From positions 1 to 21,133 of the forward strand of contig CAJTSJ010000042.1 in NCBI GenBank assembly GCA_910578785.1: 21,133 bases of DNA. Direction: 5' to 3'. Both the position numbers and the translations under genes were made by a program. How positions within the stretch are numbered: the first letter of the stretch is position 1; every line of letters begins with the position of its first letter. The notes below the pieces were generated by a model. That model had not been told where the DNA came from. It was given only the letters and a program-made list of their open reading frames with translations, and ran no database searches. This document shows, one piece after another, positions 1-7,774 of the stretch. The stretch is from an uncultured Muribaculum sp. Lineage in GTDB: Bacteria; Bacteroidota; Bacteroidia; Bacteroidales; Muribaculaceae.

Positions 1-208
1 AGTGCACTTCTTCACAGAAGCACACTCCCTCATAACCAAAATTCAAGTATATATTTCTGTATCCAACAAAAAGATGTTGCCAATTGTCAACAAACTTTTG
101 CTCTTAGAACTGCACAGACATAAGGCAGATGTGAGAATGAAGAGTGACATATTCTTAAGTATTGAGACACCAAAGCGGGGTACGTGATCGGTATCCTTAG
201 GCAATGCG

Positions 209-265
209 TTATCTCACTAAAAAAGAAGATGTGTGCCTGTGTTTTCTAAGATTAGTGACTTTCAT
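209..265 (-). CDS. Possible 18-aa leader or micro-ORF
   Basis: An ATG lies 10 nt downstream of the leftward TAACTTTG box and opens a frame of 18 codons ending in TAA. The peptide is basic (MKVTNLRKHRHTSSFLVR) and unlike any family I know. Its position just after a promoter-like box is what makes it worth recording. It could be a leader peptide for a gene to the left of the window, or simply chance. There is no ribosome-binding site to judge by, as is usual in this phylum. Confidence 0.2.
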   Translation of the reverse strand: MKVTNLRKHRHTSSFLVR

Positions 266-275
266 CAAGCTGATG

Positions 276-283
276 CAAAGTTA
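276..283 (-). promoter_or_regulatory. Leftward Bacteroidetes -7 promoter box (TAACTTTG)
   Basis: The minus strand reads TAACTTTG, an exact match to the Bacteroidetes TAnnTTTG -7 element and identical to the boxes before rpsO and rpsL in this window. No TTTG -33 box lies 19-21 nt upstream. Transcription would start near 271 and run toward the left edge, so the box may serve a minus-strand gene outside the window. Confidence 0.4.
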
Positions 284-517
284 GTGCATTTAATTGAAAA
301 AAGATGTGTTTAATCTTATAATAAAACTAAAAACAGGCCTTATGCCGATGGTTCGGAGTAACTATCTGTTTATTAGTGCATTATTGGGTCTTAATTGGTT
401 TGTAAAGACGCTAAATGTGAAAATATAGCTTGTGATTTTTGGTTAAATCAGATATTTATCTAAATATTGACAACTTTTTAATCCATAATCGGTGTTATAT
501 ATAATCAGTATATTGCC

Positions 518-1522
518 ATGTCGCAGATGGGAAAACATATAGATAAGTTGGTTGCTGATTCTGTCCACGGTCATGCCTTCTCTTCGCCGGAGGCTGTCAG
601 GGTGGCGCGTCATGTCACATGGGTCGGCTTCTGGTGGAATGCCGTGTTGGGTGTTGCCAAGGTTGTCGGTGGTGTCTTCGGGCGGTCCAATGCGTTGATT
701 GCCGACGGCATACATTCTTTTTCAGACTTCTTGTCGGATATAATCGTGCTTGTTATGGTTGGAATATCCCGAAGGAAGCCCGATGCCAAATATCAATATG
801 GCCATGGAAAGTACGAGACTTTTGCCACGTTGTTACTGTCGGTGGTGCTTCTTATAGTTGCTGTCGGAATCTTTTGTGACGGCCTGCATAATGTCATTGC
901 GGCTTCGCGTGGAGAGGTCTTGCCGAGACCCGGATATATCGCTTTGATACTGTGTCTGCTGTCGTTGGCTGTAAAAGAGTGGCTCTACAGGTATACACGC
1001 AGAGCGGGCGAGAGGATTAATTCCACCGCCGTGGTAGCTAATGCATGGCATCATAGAAGTGATGCATTTTCTTCCGTAGCTACGCTTTTCGGTGTGGCAG
1101 GAGCTATGTTTTTAGGCGATAAGGGGCGTTTGCTTGATCCTATGGCCGCCATGATTGTGGCCGTTGTGATAGTTGTGGTGTCGGTAAAGATGGCTCTTCC
1201 GGCCATAAAGGAGCTGTTGGAGATTGCTTTGCCTGCCGATGTCGAGGTCCGGATTAGGATGGCTATCATATCTACGCCCGGAGTCAAGGCGTTTCACAAT
1301 CTGCGCACCAGGCGCAACGGCTCTTCGGTCATTGTTGAGACTCATATAAAGGTAGACCCTTATATATCTGTCATTACCGCCCATGACATCGCTACCGCAG
1401 TGGAGAAAAATATCGCCGCCGTGTTTGACAAGGACACATCGATTGTAACCACCCATATCGAGCCGTATGAGGGTGAGATGATTGCTGAAGATGGAAGCTG
1501 TGGCGAAAAGCCGAAGAAGTGA
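518..1522 (+). CDS. Cation diffusion facilitator (CDF) family transporter
   Basis: This is a 334-residue inner-membrane metal/proton antiporter of the CDF family, which exports divalent cations such as Zn2+, Fe2+ or Mn2+ from the cytoplasm. Six membrane helices are visible between about residues 35 and 232. The metal site is expected from two HxxxD pairs: H66/D70 in helix 2 (within DGIHSFSD) and H178/D182 in helix 5 (within HHRSD). A 2-His/2-Asp site is typical of zinc-type members, unlike the all-Asp helix-2 pair of YiiP. The conserved YGHGKYE loop lies at 94-100. Residues of about 238-316 form the usual cytoplasmic ferredoxin-like dimerisation domain. The gene stands alone and converges on the 1542-2099 gene with a 19-nt gap. 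The family is clear; the metal is inferred. Confidence 0.92.
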   Translation: MSQMGKHIDKLVADSVHGHAFSSPEAVRVARHVTWVGFWWNAVLGVAKVVGGVFGRSNALIADGIHSFSDFLSDIIVLVMVGISRRKPDAKYQYGHGKYETFATLLLSVVLLIVAVGIFCDGLHNVIAASRGEVLPRPGYIALILCLLSLAVKEWLYRYTRRAGERINSTAVVANAWHHRSDAFSSVATLFGVAGAMFLGDKGRLLDPMAAMIVAVVIVVVSVKMALPAIKELLEIALPADVEVRIRMAIISTPGVKAFHNLRTRRNGSSVIVETHIKVDPYISVITAHDIATAVEKNIAAVFDKDTSIVTTHIEPYEGEMIAEDGSCGEKPKK

Positions 1523-1541
1523 CCGGTTATTGTCGACGTGA

Positions 1542-2099
1542 CTATCGGTTTTGGGGTGTATAGCTGACCGACCAGTTTATTTCGAGCGGATTGTTTGACA
1601 TCTCCCAGACAACGGGGAAGTCCCGGCGGTCAAGAATCCACATGTCGCATCCCTCGGCATCGTCATGGACATGGATCAGTTGCATTCCGTCACGGGATAC
1701 CGTATCGCCTGTGGCCCTGTATTCGGTGTCATTGTAAGTGAGCCGACCGTTGTTTTTCAGACTGTCAAACGCCTTCTGCGATATCAGCAGATATGATTCA
1801 TTGTCCGGCAATGTGACGTGTTCGCCGTCAATAGGTTGGGCAAAGCTCATCCGGTTGCCTTCGCGAAGCGCCTTTCCGGTAATGGTGAATGTTCCCGACT
1901 GCCATTTTGTGTTGCGTTCGATTCCCCAGCTCAAAGTCATTGAATCAGCGGAAGGTGTGAATGTGTACTGATATTTTCTGGTCTGGCCATGGAGCTTGTA
2001 GACGAACAGCAGCGGGTCGGTGATTATGCCCGTCTGTGCCGTCGCGTCGGACGCTATGGCAAGCAGAAGGCTGATTATTATGTATGATTTGAACTTCAT
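1542..2099 (-). CDS. Exported protein of unknown function, last gene of the GH92 operon
   Basis: This 185-residue protein starts with a Sec signal peptide: basic MKFK, a hydrophobic stretch to about residue 18, then a likely cleavage after ATAQ near residue 22. The mature part is rich in beta-prone Thr/Ser/Tyr segments with no helix bundle, so a small periplasmic or outer-membrane-associated beta fold is likely. I do not recognise the family. The end of the protein pairs 'MQLIHVHDD' with 'CDMWILDRRDFPVVWEM', reminiscent of periplasmic proteins that read out a bound ligand, but this is only an impression. It lies 11 nt downstream of the GH92 gene on the same strand, so the two are almost certainly co-transcribed, and a link to glycan handling is inferred from that alone. 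Confidence 0.8.
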   Translation of the reverse strand: MKFKSYIIISLLLAIASDATAQTGIITDPLLFVYKLHGQTRKYQYTFTPSADSMTLSWGIERNTKWQSGTFTITGKALREGNRMSFAQPIDGEHVTLPDNESYLLISQKAFDSLKNNGRLTYNDTEYRATGDTVSRDGMQLIHVHDDAEGCDMWILDRRDFPVVWEMSNNPLEINWSVSYTPQNR

Positions 2100-2110
2100 G
2101 TCGATTGTGT

Positions 2111-4387
2111 TTAATGTTTTTGGGACTGCTCCCGCATTGATTTACCCCAGCCGGAGGGCTTTTCCCCCATCTCCAGAGTTAGTGTTCCTCCGTTCATGAT
2201 GTCGGCATGACGTATGGTGGAGTAGGGGTAAGGCTTGCCGTTAAGCGATGCGCCTGTGATATATCTGTTTCTGTCTGACAGCTCCGGAGCCTTTATGGTA
2301 AAGTCCTTGCCGTTGGCGAGATGAAACGTCGACGATTTAAGTACCGGTGTATGTATCAGGTAATAGTCCTGCCCTGCGTTGGGGTATAGTCCTGTCATGT
2401 GAAATGCCAGCCATGACGACATGGCTCCCGAGTCGTCGTTGCCCGGAAGTCCGACGGGGCCGTCATTGTAGTTGTCGGCGATTATCCGGAGTATGCGTTC
2501 CCCGCTCTTGTCGGGACGTCCTATCCAGTGGTAGAGGCACGGCGACAGAAACGAAGGCTCGTTGTTGACGTTGAAGAAACCTTTGTCGAAGAATAAGTCA
2601 AGCCTCTTGTCGAAATTGTCGGCGCCTCCGCATAGCTCGATAAGCCCCTCCACGTCATGCGGTATGCTCAGCGAGTATTCCCATGATGAAGCCTCGTAGA
2701 AGAACATGCTCCACCAGGGAGTATACCACGGCCCTTCGAACGTTACGGGCGTATAGCGGAAAGTGGGGCGCTGTATTCTGGAGTGGCCGTAAGGTATATC
2801 GTCGAGCCAGTTTCCATCTCGGTCGCGTGGCATTATGAATCCTCTTGCACCGGCATGTTCATAGTCGGAGCGCCATAGATTTTTCCAGTTGCCCGACTGC
2901 TTCAGGTACTTTTCAGCCAGCTCGTCGTGGCCGAGTCCTTTGGCCACAATATATATGGCATAGTCGCAGTAGGAGTATTCGACGGTACGGTTCCCGGCGC
3001 GGGGTATGCCGTGCGGTATGTAACCGAGGGTCAGGTATTCGGTCAGTCCGCCACGTCCTTCAGCCTCCTCATTACCTCCCGGAGGCACTGTGGCATCTTT
3101 AAGCATCGCCTCAAGACCGGATTCATAGTCGATGCCCTCAAGGCCTTTTACGAATGCGTCCGCTATTACTATTTCGGCGTTAGAACCTCCTTGGGTACGT
3201 CCGTTGGCATTGCCGCTTCGTGCATCTGGCATATATCCGTCGCGCTTATATATATTGATGAGCGACCTGACCATGTCGGCTTCGCGCTTGGGGTCGATAA
3301 GCGTGATCAAGGGCGAAGAACTGCGGTACGTGTCCCAGATTGCATAGAAGTCGTCGTAATACGGGTCGGGGTCGGTCCATAGCGGATTCTCGCCGGTCCG
3401 GTCTACGGGCATTATCATGGTATGGTAAAGTCCGGTGTAGAACATGCGTTTCTGTGCTTCAGGAGCCGTATCGTCAATGCTGATTCGGTTCAAAAGCGAC
3501 TCCCATGAGTCGAGCAGGTCGGCATAGACGCTGTCGAAGTCACGTCCCTTGGATTCGTTTACGGCGTTTTCACGAGCTTTTAGTTTGCTGATGAATGATA
3601 TGCCTACGGTCAGATTGACTTCGTCGGCGCTGTCCGGAAAGCTTACCAAAGCTCCTGTCTTCTTGCCTGAGTCGAATTGATATTTGGATTCGGTGATTGA
3701 ATCGCCTTTCCATGTAGCTGTATCGACAAAGGGCTTGTCGGCGATGGCATGGAAATATACGGTATAAGCGCGCCCATTGTTCCAGCCGCCTCTGATGCGC
3801 GAATACCCCGCCACCTCCCGGTCTGACAGAATCTCTATTTCAGAGCCGACAAATTGCTGGGCTTCGCGTGCGTCGGGCACGGGGCTTTCTCCAAGGAAGA
3901 AGCCGGCATCAAGCATGAGCGACTTGGTTGAGTCTGCCGGATACGTGAACCGGTAGAACGATGCGCGCGGTGCCGTGGTTATCTCGGTGCGTATGCCTGA
4001 ATTCTGGAATTCGGTAGAGTAGTAGCCAAGTCTGATGTCTTCGCTTTTGCGGTAGTCGATGTGGTCGTTTGAGTCCGGCGTTCCGCAGAATGGCATGACA
4101 AGTATGTTCCCGTATTTCGGACCTCCTCCTGTGCCGCTTACGTGTACTTGGGCGAATCCGTTGACCTGTACGGGTGCTGGAAGCCATCCGCTGTTGGGCG
4201 AAGGTGTGCAATCGGGCGACGGCTTGACCATGCCGAATGGACATGACGGTCCGATAAACACTCGCCCTAATCCTTCCGAACCGATTCTTGGATCTACGTA
4301 GTCGGTAAGCCGGCAGAAAGCGTTCTGCGGACACGCGGTGTATAACAGGCCTATGAGGAGGCCGATGATTGGTCGGTACATATTCAT
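2111..4387 (-). CDS. GH92 family glycoside hydrolase (alpha-mannosidase), exported
   Basis: This 758-residue enzyme is a Ca2+-dependent inverting exo-alpha-mannosidase of family GH92, a family greatly expanded in gut Bacteroidales for trimming N-glycans and mannans. An N-terminal hydrophobic signal (about residues 5-25) predicts export. It contains a Cys at 19 but a poor lipobox. The N-terminal beta-sandwich begins with DYVDPRIGSEG (29-39) and carries HVSGTGGG (82-89). The (alpha/alpha)6 domain carries EGRGGLTEY (443-451), FFYEASSWEY (562-571) with the probable acid E565, NNEPS (608-612), and GNDDSGAMSSW (649-659) whose Asp pair includes the probable base. The usual family motif around the acid is closer to EGNAWQY, so this copy is divergent there. 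Linkage specificity cannot be assigned. The start could be either ATG, at 4387 or 4381. Confidence 0.93.
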   Translation of the reverse strand: MNMYRPIIGLLIGLLYTACPQNAFCRLTDYVDPRIGSEGLGRVFIGPSCPFGMVKPSPDCTPSPNSGWLPAPVQVNGFAQVHVSGTGGGPKYGNILVMPFCGTPDSNDHIDYRKSEDIRLGYYSTEFQNSGIRTEITTAPRASFYRFTYPADSTKSLMLDAGFFLGESPVPDAREAQQFVGSEIEILSDREVAGYSRIRGGWNNGRAYTVYFHAIADKPFVDTATWKGDSITESKYQFDSGKKTGALVSFPDSADEVNLTVGISFISKLKARENAVNESKGRDFDSVYADLLDSWESLLNRISIDDTAPEAQKRMFYTGLYHTMIMPVDRTGENPLWTDPDPYYDDFYAIWDTYRSSSPLITLIDPKREADMVRSLINIYKRDGYMPDARSGNANGRTQGGSNAEIVIADAFVKGLEGIDYESGLEAMLKDATVPPGGNEEAEGRGGLTEYLTLGYIPHGIPRAGNRTVEYSYCDYAIYIVAKGLGHDELAEKYLKQSGNWKNLWRSDYEHAGARGFIMPRDRDGNWLDDIPYGHSRIQRPTFRYTPVTFEGPWYTPWWSMFFYEASSWEYSLSIPHDVEGLIELCGGADNFDKRLDLFFDKGFFNVNNEPSFLSPCLYHWIGRPDKSGERILRIIADNYNDGPVGLPGNDDSGAMSSWLAFHMTGLYPNAGQDYYLIHTPVLKSSTFHLANGKDFTIKAPELSDRNRYITGASLNGKPYPYSTIRHADIMNGGTLTLEMGEKPSGWGKSMREQSQKH

Positions 4388-4438
4388 TAGGTTACGTTTG
4401 TTTCGGATTTCGGAAAGAGTTGGTAGCGCAGAAATGAT

Positions 4439-5467
4439 TCATTTTTTGTTGATCATCCCCATGCCCCATTTGTAGACCTTTTCAATGGTCGGTGTCTGGA
4501 TATTGTGTTTTACTGCCAGGTCGCGTACATACTTAAGACCCGTAGCGAAGTCCTCGGTAAAATAGCGGCTGTTAAGGTCGGGTATCCATCGGCCGTCGGC
4601 CGTCTCAACCATGGGCGACATGATGTTTTTGAAACTTTCTATTGAGCGAATCTTCGCTGACAGAGAGGGCGCATCGTGGCTTTCGTAATAATCGAGTATG
4701 GTGGGCAGAAATGTTTTGGACACGGGAAGCACTTTTATAAGTTCAAACAACTCGCGGTCCATGGCGATTAAAAGTTCCGAAGCTTCATCGGTCCAGTCGG
4801 CATAGAAGCGAACGTTGGCATCATAGCTGTCGCCGGCTTGCCACTGATTGAACATGGAATAAAGCCTCGACGTATGCAGGAGCGGATTGCTGTTGGTGAG
4901 GCTTGCTTCAAGATAGTTGTTAAGCAGATGGGTGGGGCGTTCAAATGCAGACTCAATCCATTGCCTGAACTGCTCCTTGTCATTGTCGTCGGCCCTTTCT
5001 ACCGCGATGTTGTATTCATTTTTATAGCCGAGCAGCAATGCTGACCTGCCGTAATCCTTGACTCTCGCTATATACGGCACCCTTTGGAATCCCCATAACG
5101 GAACTGACTTGTCCATGATATCCATGGCTTCGAAGAAGAATCCGGTAGATGAAAATACCGATCCTACAAAAGTCCCGGGACTAATGTAGGGTGCAATCTT
5201 TAGCAATTCTTCCTTGATCAAGCTTCCCGGCAGGCACAATATGACCATCTGCGATTCAGGGATGACATCCGCGGGGTCTGACGACACCTTCTCTATGCGG
5301 CCTGCGATTGTACACCCATCCGGGTCGGTCACTTCAATGTCTCTGTTCCACTGTCCGGGGTGTCCGGTGAGCATGCTGACGCAGTAGCCCTTTGATGACA
5401 TTACTCCTGCTATGACTGAGCCGAGGCTCCCGCCTCCGCAAATACATATATTCTTGATATCAATCAT
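4439..5467 (-). CDS. Octopine/nopaline dehydrogenase-like NAD(P)-dependent oxidoreductase
   Basis: This is a 342-residue cytoplasmic enzyme of the NAD/NADP octopine/nopaline dehydrogenase superfamily, related to opine dehydrogenases that reductively join an amino acid to a 2-oxo acid. The Rossmann domain opens the protein, with GGGSLG at residues 11-16 and the beta-strand MVILCLPG at 74-81. The C-terminal helical domain carries NSNPLLHTSRLY (192-203), where H198 matches the conserved catalytic His of the family. An upstream ATG at 5572 is open, but the start at 5467 is preferred because the Rossmann fold begins right after it and a TATCTTTG -7 box (5497 to 5490) lies between the two. The gene heads an operon with GH92, 51 nt downstream. 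No opine transport or synthesis genes are nearby, so the substrate is unknown. Confidence 0.82.
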   Translation of the reverse strand: MIDIKNICICGGGSLGSVIAGVMSSKGYCVSMLTGHPGQWNRDIEVTDPDGCTIAGRIEKVSSDPADVIPESQMVILCLPGSLIKEELLKIAPYISPGTFVGSVFSSTGFFFEAMDIMDKSVPLWGFQRVPYIARVKDYGRSALLLGYKNEYNIAVERADDNDKEQFRQWIESAFERPTHLLNNYLEASLTNSNPLLHTSRLYSMFNQWQAGDSYDANVRFYADWTDEASELLIAMDRELFELIKVLPVSKTFLPTILDYYESHDAPSLSAKIRSIESFKNIMSPMVETADGRWIPDLNSRYFTEDFATGLKYVRDLAVKHNIQTPTIEKVYKWGMGMINKK

Positions 5468-5489
5468 CTGACGTTTGGTTATATGTTTA

Positions 5490-5497
5490 CAAAGATA
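5490..5497 (-). promoter_or_regulatory. -7 promoter box for the dehydrogenase-GH92 operon
   Basis: The minus strand reads TATCTTTG, matching TAnnTTTG. The start of transcription would be near 5485, giving a leader of about 17 nt before the ATG at 5467. No convincing TTTG -33 box is seen. The box supports the shorter start of the dehydrogenase. Confidence 0.6.
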
Positions 5498-5539
5498 GCT
5501 TTTTTTTAAGACTTTTGATAATTTAACAGACTCCATTAT

Positions 5540-5580
5540 GGCTTGATATGGTTTTTGTTTATATTTGTGCAATATAAGCC
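5540..5580. repeat. Operator-like inverted repeat in the divergent intergenic region
   Basis: The arms GGCTT-G-ATAT (5540-5549) and ATAT-AAGCC (5572-5580) are complementary over 9 positions with one bulged G. Their centres lie about 32 bp apart, close to three helical turns. Between them is a plus-strand TATATTTG box (5560-5567). Such an arrangement could be a repressor or activator site controlling the plus-strand pair, or a hairpin. No matching regulator gene is in the window. Confidence 0.35.
5560..5567 (+). promoter_or_regulatory. Candidate -7 box upstream of the lipoprotein gene (TATATTTG)
   Basis: TATATTTG matches TAnnTTTG and would give a leader of about 50 nt before the GTG at 5623. 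It lies inside the inverted repeat 5540-5580. No TTTG stands at the right distance upstream. Confidence 0.35.
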
Positions 5581-5610
5581 GTTATTATTACGGTTGTATT
5601 GATTATAAAT

Positions 5611-5618
5611 TAATTTTG
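5611..5618 (+). promoter_or_regulatory. Second candidate -7 box abutting the lipoprotein start (TAATTTTG)
   Basis: TAATTTTG matches TAnnTTTG and ends only 4 nt before the GTG start codon at 5623. If used, the transcript would begin at or within a base or two of the start codon, giving a leaderless mRNA. Confidence 0.4.
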
Positions 5619-5622
5619 CGTT

Positions 5623-6588
5623 GTGATTAAAACTTTAAGACTATACCGTATCTTAGTCCTGTTTCTTGCAATTGCCATGCTGCCGGGATGTAATTCGGAC
5701 ATTTTTATCGAAAAGATTGACAGTGCGGTGTCAGATGTCGAGTTGGACGGCAACGGCGACGAATGCGACATTGAATTTTCGGTTGGGAATTTTAAGTATC
5801 TTTCGGTTGGTGGCCTTGAGGATTATGATGATTTGAAAGCCCGGTTCTACGATGCCGACGGCAAAGAGCTTTCGGGATTTGTTTCCTGCAATATCGACCC
5901 TGGATGTAAGGGTAAGTGGTTCAACAATTATCTTGATCTGGAGGTGTCGCGTACAGCCCCGGATCGGGTTAAAATCATCATCAATGAGAACATGTACACT
6001 TCGCCGGTCGACTTTACGCTATGGGCATCGACAGAGTTCAGCGATGCTTCGGTTCGCGTGTCTGTCACTCCGTCGGAGCGTTATGTGGTCGATAGGGTTT
6101 CTTATCCGGGAACGAGCTATTGTGTATATAACGAGGGTCGGCATGCGATATTCCGTAAGCGGGTAGTCAACGACACGGACGAGCTGATGGAGTATGCGCT
6201 TCCGTTGGACGAACTGAAATATAGCGGCATGTATCGTTTCACAAGTGAGTATGTCGACCTGTTCACCCAGTTTTCTGACGGAGAGGTTGAGGTTGACGTG
6301 CCTTCATTTGAAGAATGGGTTCATGGATTATACGGAGTGCGTGCGCCGTTTGCTTCGAAATATATTGAAGTCGACCTGCCAGGTCCGCCTAATCTTTTGG
6401 CCAATCCGGTAATACCGCCGCATACAACGTGCGAAATTACTATCGGTGCAGACATGGACGAAATCGGGATATACGCAGAAATACATGGCGTAAATCCGGT
6501 CAGCGGCAGGGAACGGAGTTGTGTAGGCGAGGTTCGTGCGATATTGCCTACAATGATATTTCTAAAAAAGGATATAATAAATGAATAA
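5623..6588 (+). CDS. Lipoprotein of unknown function, translationally coupled to the PagL-like gene
   Basis: This is a 321-residue protein with a type II signal peptide: basic start IKTLRLYR, hydrophobic core 10-20, and the lipobox MLPGC with the lipidated Cys at 23. The residues after it (CNSD) lack a strong acidic surface-export tag, so a periplasm-facing position is slightly favoured. The rest is beta-rich, acidic and without motifs I recognise. The GTG start is forced: an in-frame TAA at 5611 closes the frame upstream, and the next possible start would cut into the signal peptide. The stop overlaps the start of the PagL-like gene by 8 nt, so the two are translated together. A role beside the deacylase (chaperone, regulator or lipid shuttle) is inferred from this coupling alone. 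Confidence 0.85.
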   Translation: MIKTLRLYRILVLFLAIAMLPGCNSDIFIEKIDSAVSDVELDGNGDECDIEFSVGNFKYLSVGGLEDYDDLKARFYDADGKELSGFVSCNIDPGCKGKWFNNYLDLEVSRTAPDRVKIIINENMYTSPVDFTLWASTEFSDASVRVSVTPSERYVVDRVSYPGTSYCVYNEGRHAIFRKRVVNDTDELMEYALPLDELKYSGMYRFTSEYVDLFTQFSDGEVEVDVPSFEEWVHGLYGVRAPFASKYIEVDLPGPPNLLANPVIPPHTTCEITIGADMDEIGIYAEIHGVNPVSGRERSCVGEVRAILPTMIFLKKDIINE

Positions 6589-7768
6589 AGTTGCATATAT
6601 ACTGTTGTCGTTAGTCATGACGGCAATGACCGTGAAGGCCGGTGATGAGACCTGCACCGACAGCGTCGGAGGAAGCCGCTACGGACTGGGCCTTGACATG
6701 CGTCCGGCCTATGTGGTGCCTTCAAACGGCTATGTCGAGGGAGACAACGCCGTCGGCAAGCCGATAGACAAGAGCCTGTCGGCCTATATGAAATTTTCGT
6801 TCACGCTTGATCCGAAGAGCCGGCTTGGCAAGATGTATCCGGATGCTTATCAGGGAATCGGTATCGGGTTTACCGGATTCGCCGATGCCAGGGACATAGG
6901 TACGCCTTTTTCGGTTTATGCATTCCAGGGAGCGCCCATAGCCAGGCTTAACAACCGTCTGTCGCTCGACTATGAATGGAACTTCGGTGCATCGTTCGGG
7001 TGGAAAAAGTATCACGAGGATAAGAACCCGTCTAACGGTGCGGTGGGTTCAAGCACGAACGCCTATATCAATCTTGCCCTTATGTTGAAATACAGGCTAA
7101 ACCGAAATTGGTATCTGTCGGGAGGCCTGGACTTCACTCATTACTCAAACGGAAATACAGATTATCCTAATTCCGGGATAAATCTTATCGGGTTGCGCAT
7201 GGGGCTTGTGTATATGCTTAACTCTTCGCGAGGAAATTCCGTATACTCTCCGTCGAATGGTTTTGAACCGCACTTTGTCTATGATGTGGCGCTGTACTGT
7301 GCCGCCCGCAAGTGCGGATTCACCCATGAAGACACCCGCTATCTTATACCAGGTCGCTTCGGAGTGCTTGGTCTTAATGCAGGACCGGTCTACAGATTCA
7401 ACAAATATTTCGGTCTTGGAGCCTCGCTTGATCTTCAGTATGACGAAGGGGCCAACATCGGCGAGTACTATGAGCCTAATTCAAGGCCGGAGGATCCGCG
7501 GTTCTATCGTCCGCCTTTTGCCAAGCAGTTTGGAGCCGGACTGTCGGTACGTGCTGAAGTTACGATGGGATTCTTCACTATCAATTCCGGATTGGGACAC
7601 AATGTAGTGTACAAGGGCAGTGATTTGGATGGATTCTACCAGATGTTCGTGCTTAAGACCTTCGTGACACCCAAGTTGTTCCTGAATGTCGGCTACAAGC
7701 TCCTTCGTTTCAAAGACCCTGGCAACCTTATGCTCGGAGTCGGCTATCGGTTCAACGGCTCGTGGTAA
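6581..7768 (+). CDS. PagL-like acyloxyacyl hydrolase / lipid A 3-O-deacylase family protein
   Basis: This 395-residue protein has a signal peptide (cleavage near VKAG, residue 20) and alternating beta strands ending in an aromatic residue (NGSW), as in outer-membrane barrels. The family signature is HYSNGN...PNSGIN at residues 187-201. In Pseudomonas PagL the catalytic triad is His126, Ser128 and Glu140; counting from the His, the equivalents here are H187, S189 and N201, so the acid position is Asn, while N197 matches the conserved Asn. The protein is more than twice the size of PagL, with about 180 extra C-terminal residues also rich in beta strands. The family removes acyl chains from lipid A in the outer membrane, altering host recognition. 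It overlaps the upstream lipoprotein gene by 8 nt. Confidence 0.82.
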   Translation: MNKVAYILLSLVMTAMTVKAGDETCTDSVGGSRYGLGLDMRPAYVVPSNGYVEGDNAVGKPIDKSLSAYMKFSFTLDPKSRLGKMYPDAYQGIGIGFTGFADARDIGTPFSVYAFQGAPIARLNNRLSLDYEWNFGASFGWKKYHEDKNPSNGAVGSSTNAYINLALMLKYRLNRNWYLSGGLDFTHYSNGNTDYPNSGINLIGLRMGLVYMLNSSRGNSVYSPSNGFEPHFVYDVALYCAARKCGFTHEDTRYLIPGRFGVLGLNAGPVYRFNKYFGLGASLDLQYDEGANIGEYYEPNSRPEDPRFYRPPFAKQFGAGLSVRAEVTMGFFTINSGLGHNVVYKGSDLDGFYQMFVLKTFVTPKLFLNVGYKLLRFKDPGNLMLGVGYRFNGSW

Positions 7769-7774
7769 GCCTGC

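Larger units (their letters stand above)
1..517. other. Intergenic region without a convincing gene
   Basis: This AT-rich stretch at the window edge holds no ORF with recognisable family features. A GTG-started frame of 61 codons exists at the far left on the plus strand, but its composition is not protein-like and nothing supports it. On the minus strand there is a TAACTTTG box (283 to 276) pointing left, followed by an 18-codon ORF. A further minus-strand ATG near position 33 opens a frame that runs off the left edge and could be the start of a neighbouring gene. No tRNA, terminator or repeat array was seen. The right end is the upstream region of the cation transporter, in which I could not place a clear promoter. 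Confidence 0.5.

Noticed and set aside
2..187. 61-codon GTG-started frame at the left edge, plus strand
   Set aside because: Composition is not protein-like, no family is recognised, and the region has no promoter pointing rightward before it.
1523..1541. Bidirectional terminator between the convergent genes
   Set aside because: Only a bulged, short complementarity (ACCGG...CGGT) extending into the neighbouring gene, without a T-run, can be found.
5468..5572. Longer N-terminus for the dehydrogenase from the ATG at 5572
   Set aside because: The added 35 residues precede the Rossmann fold, have no counterpart in the family, and cover the operon's own -7 box.
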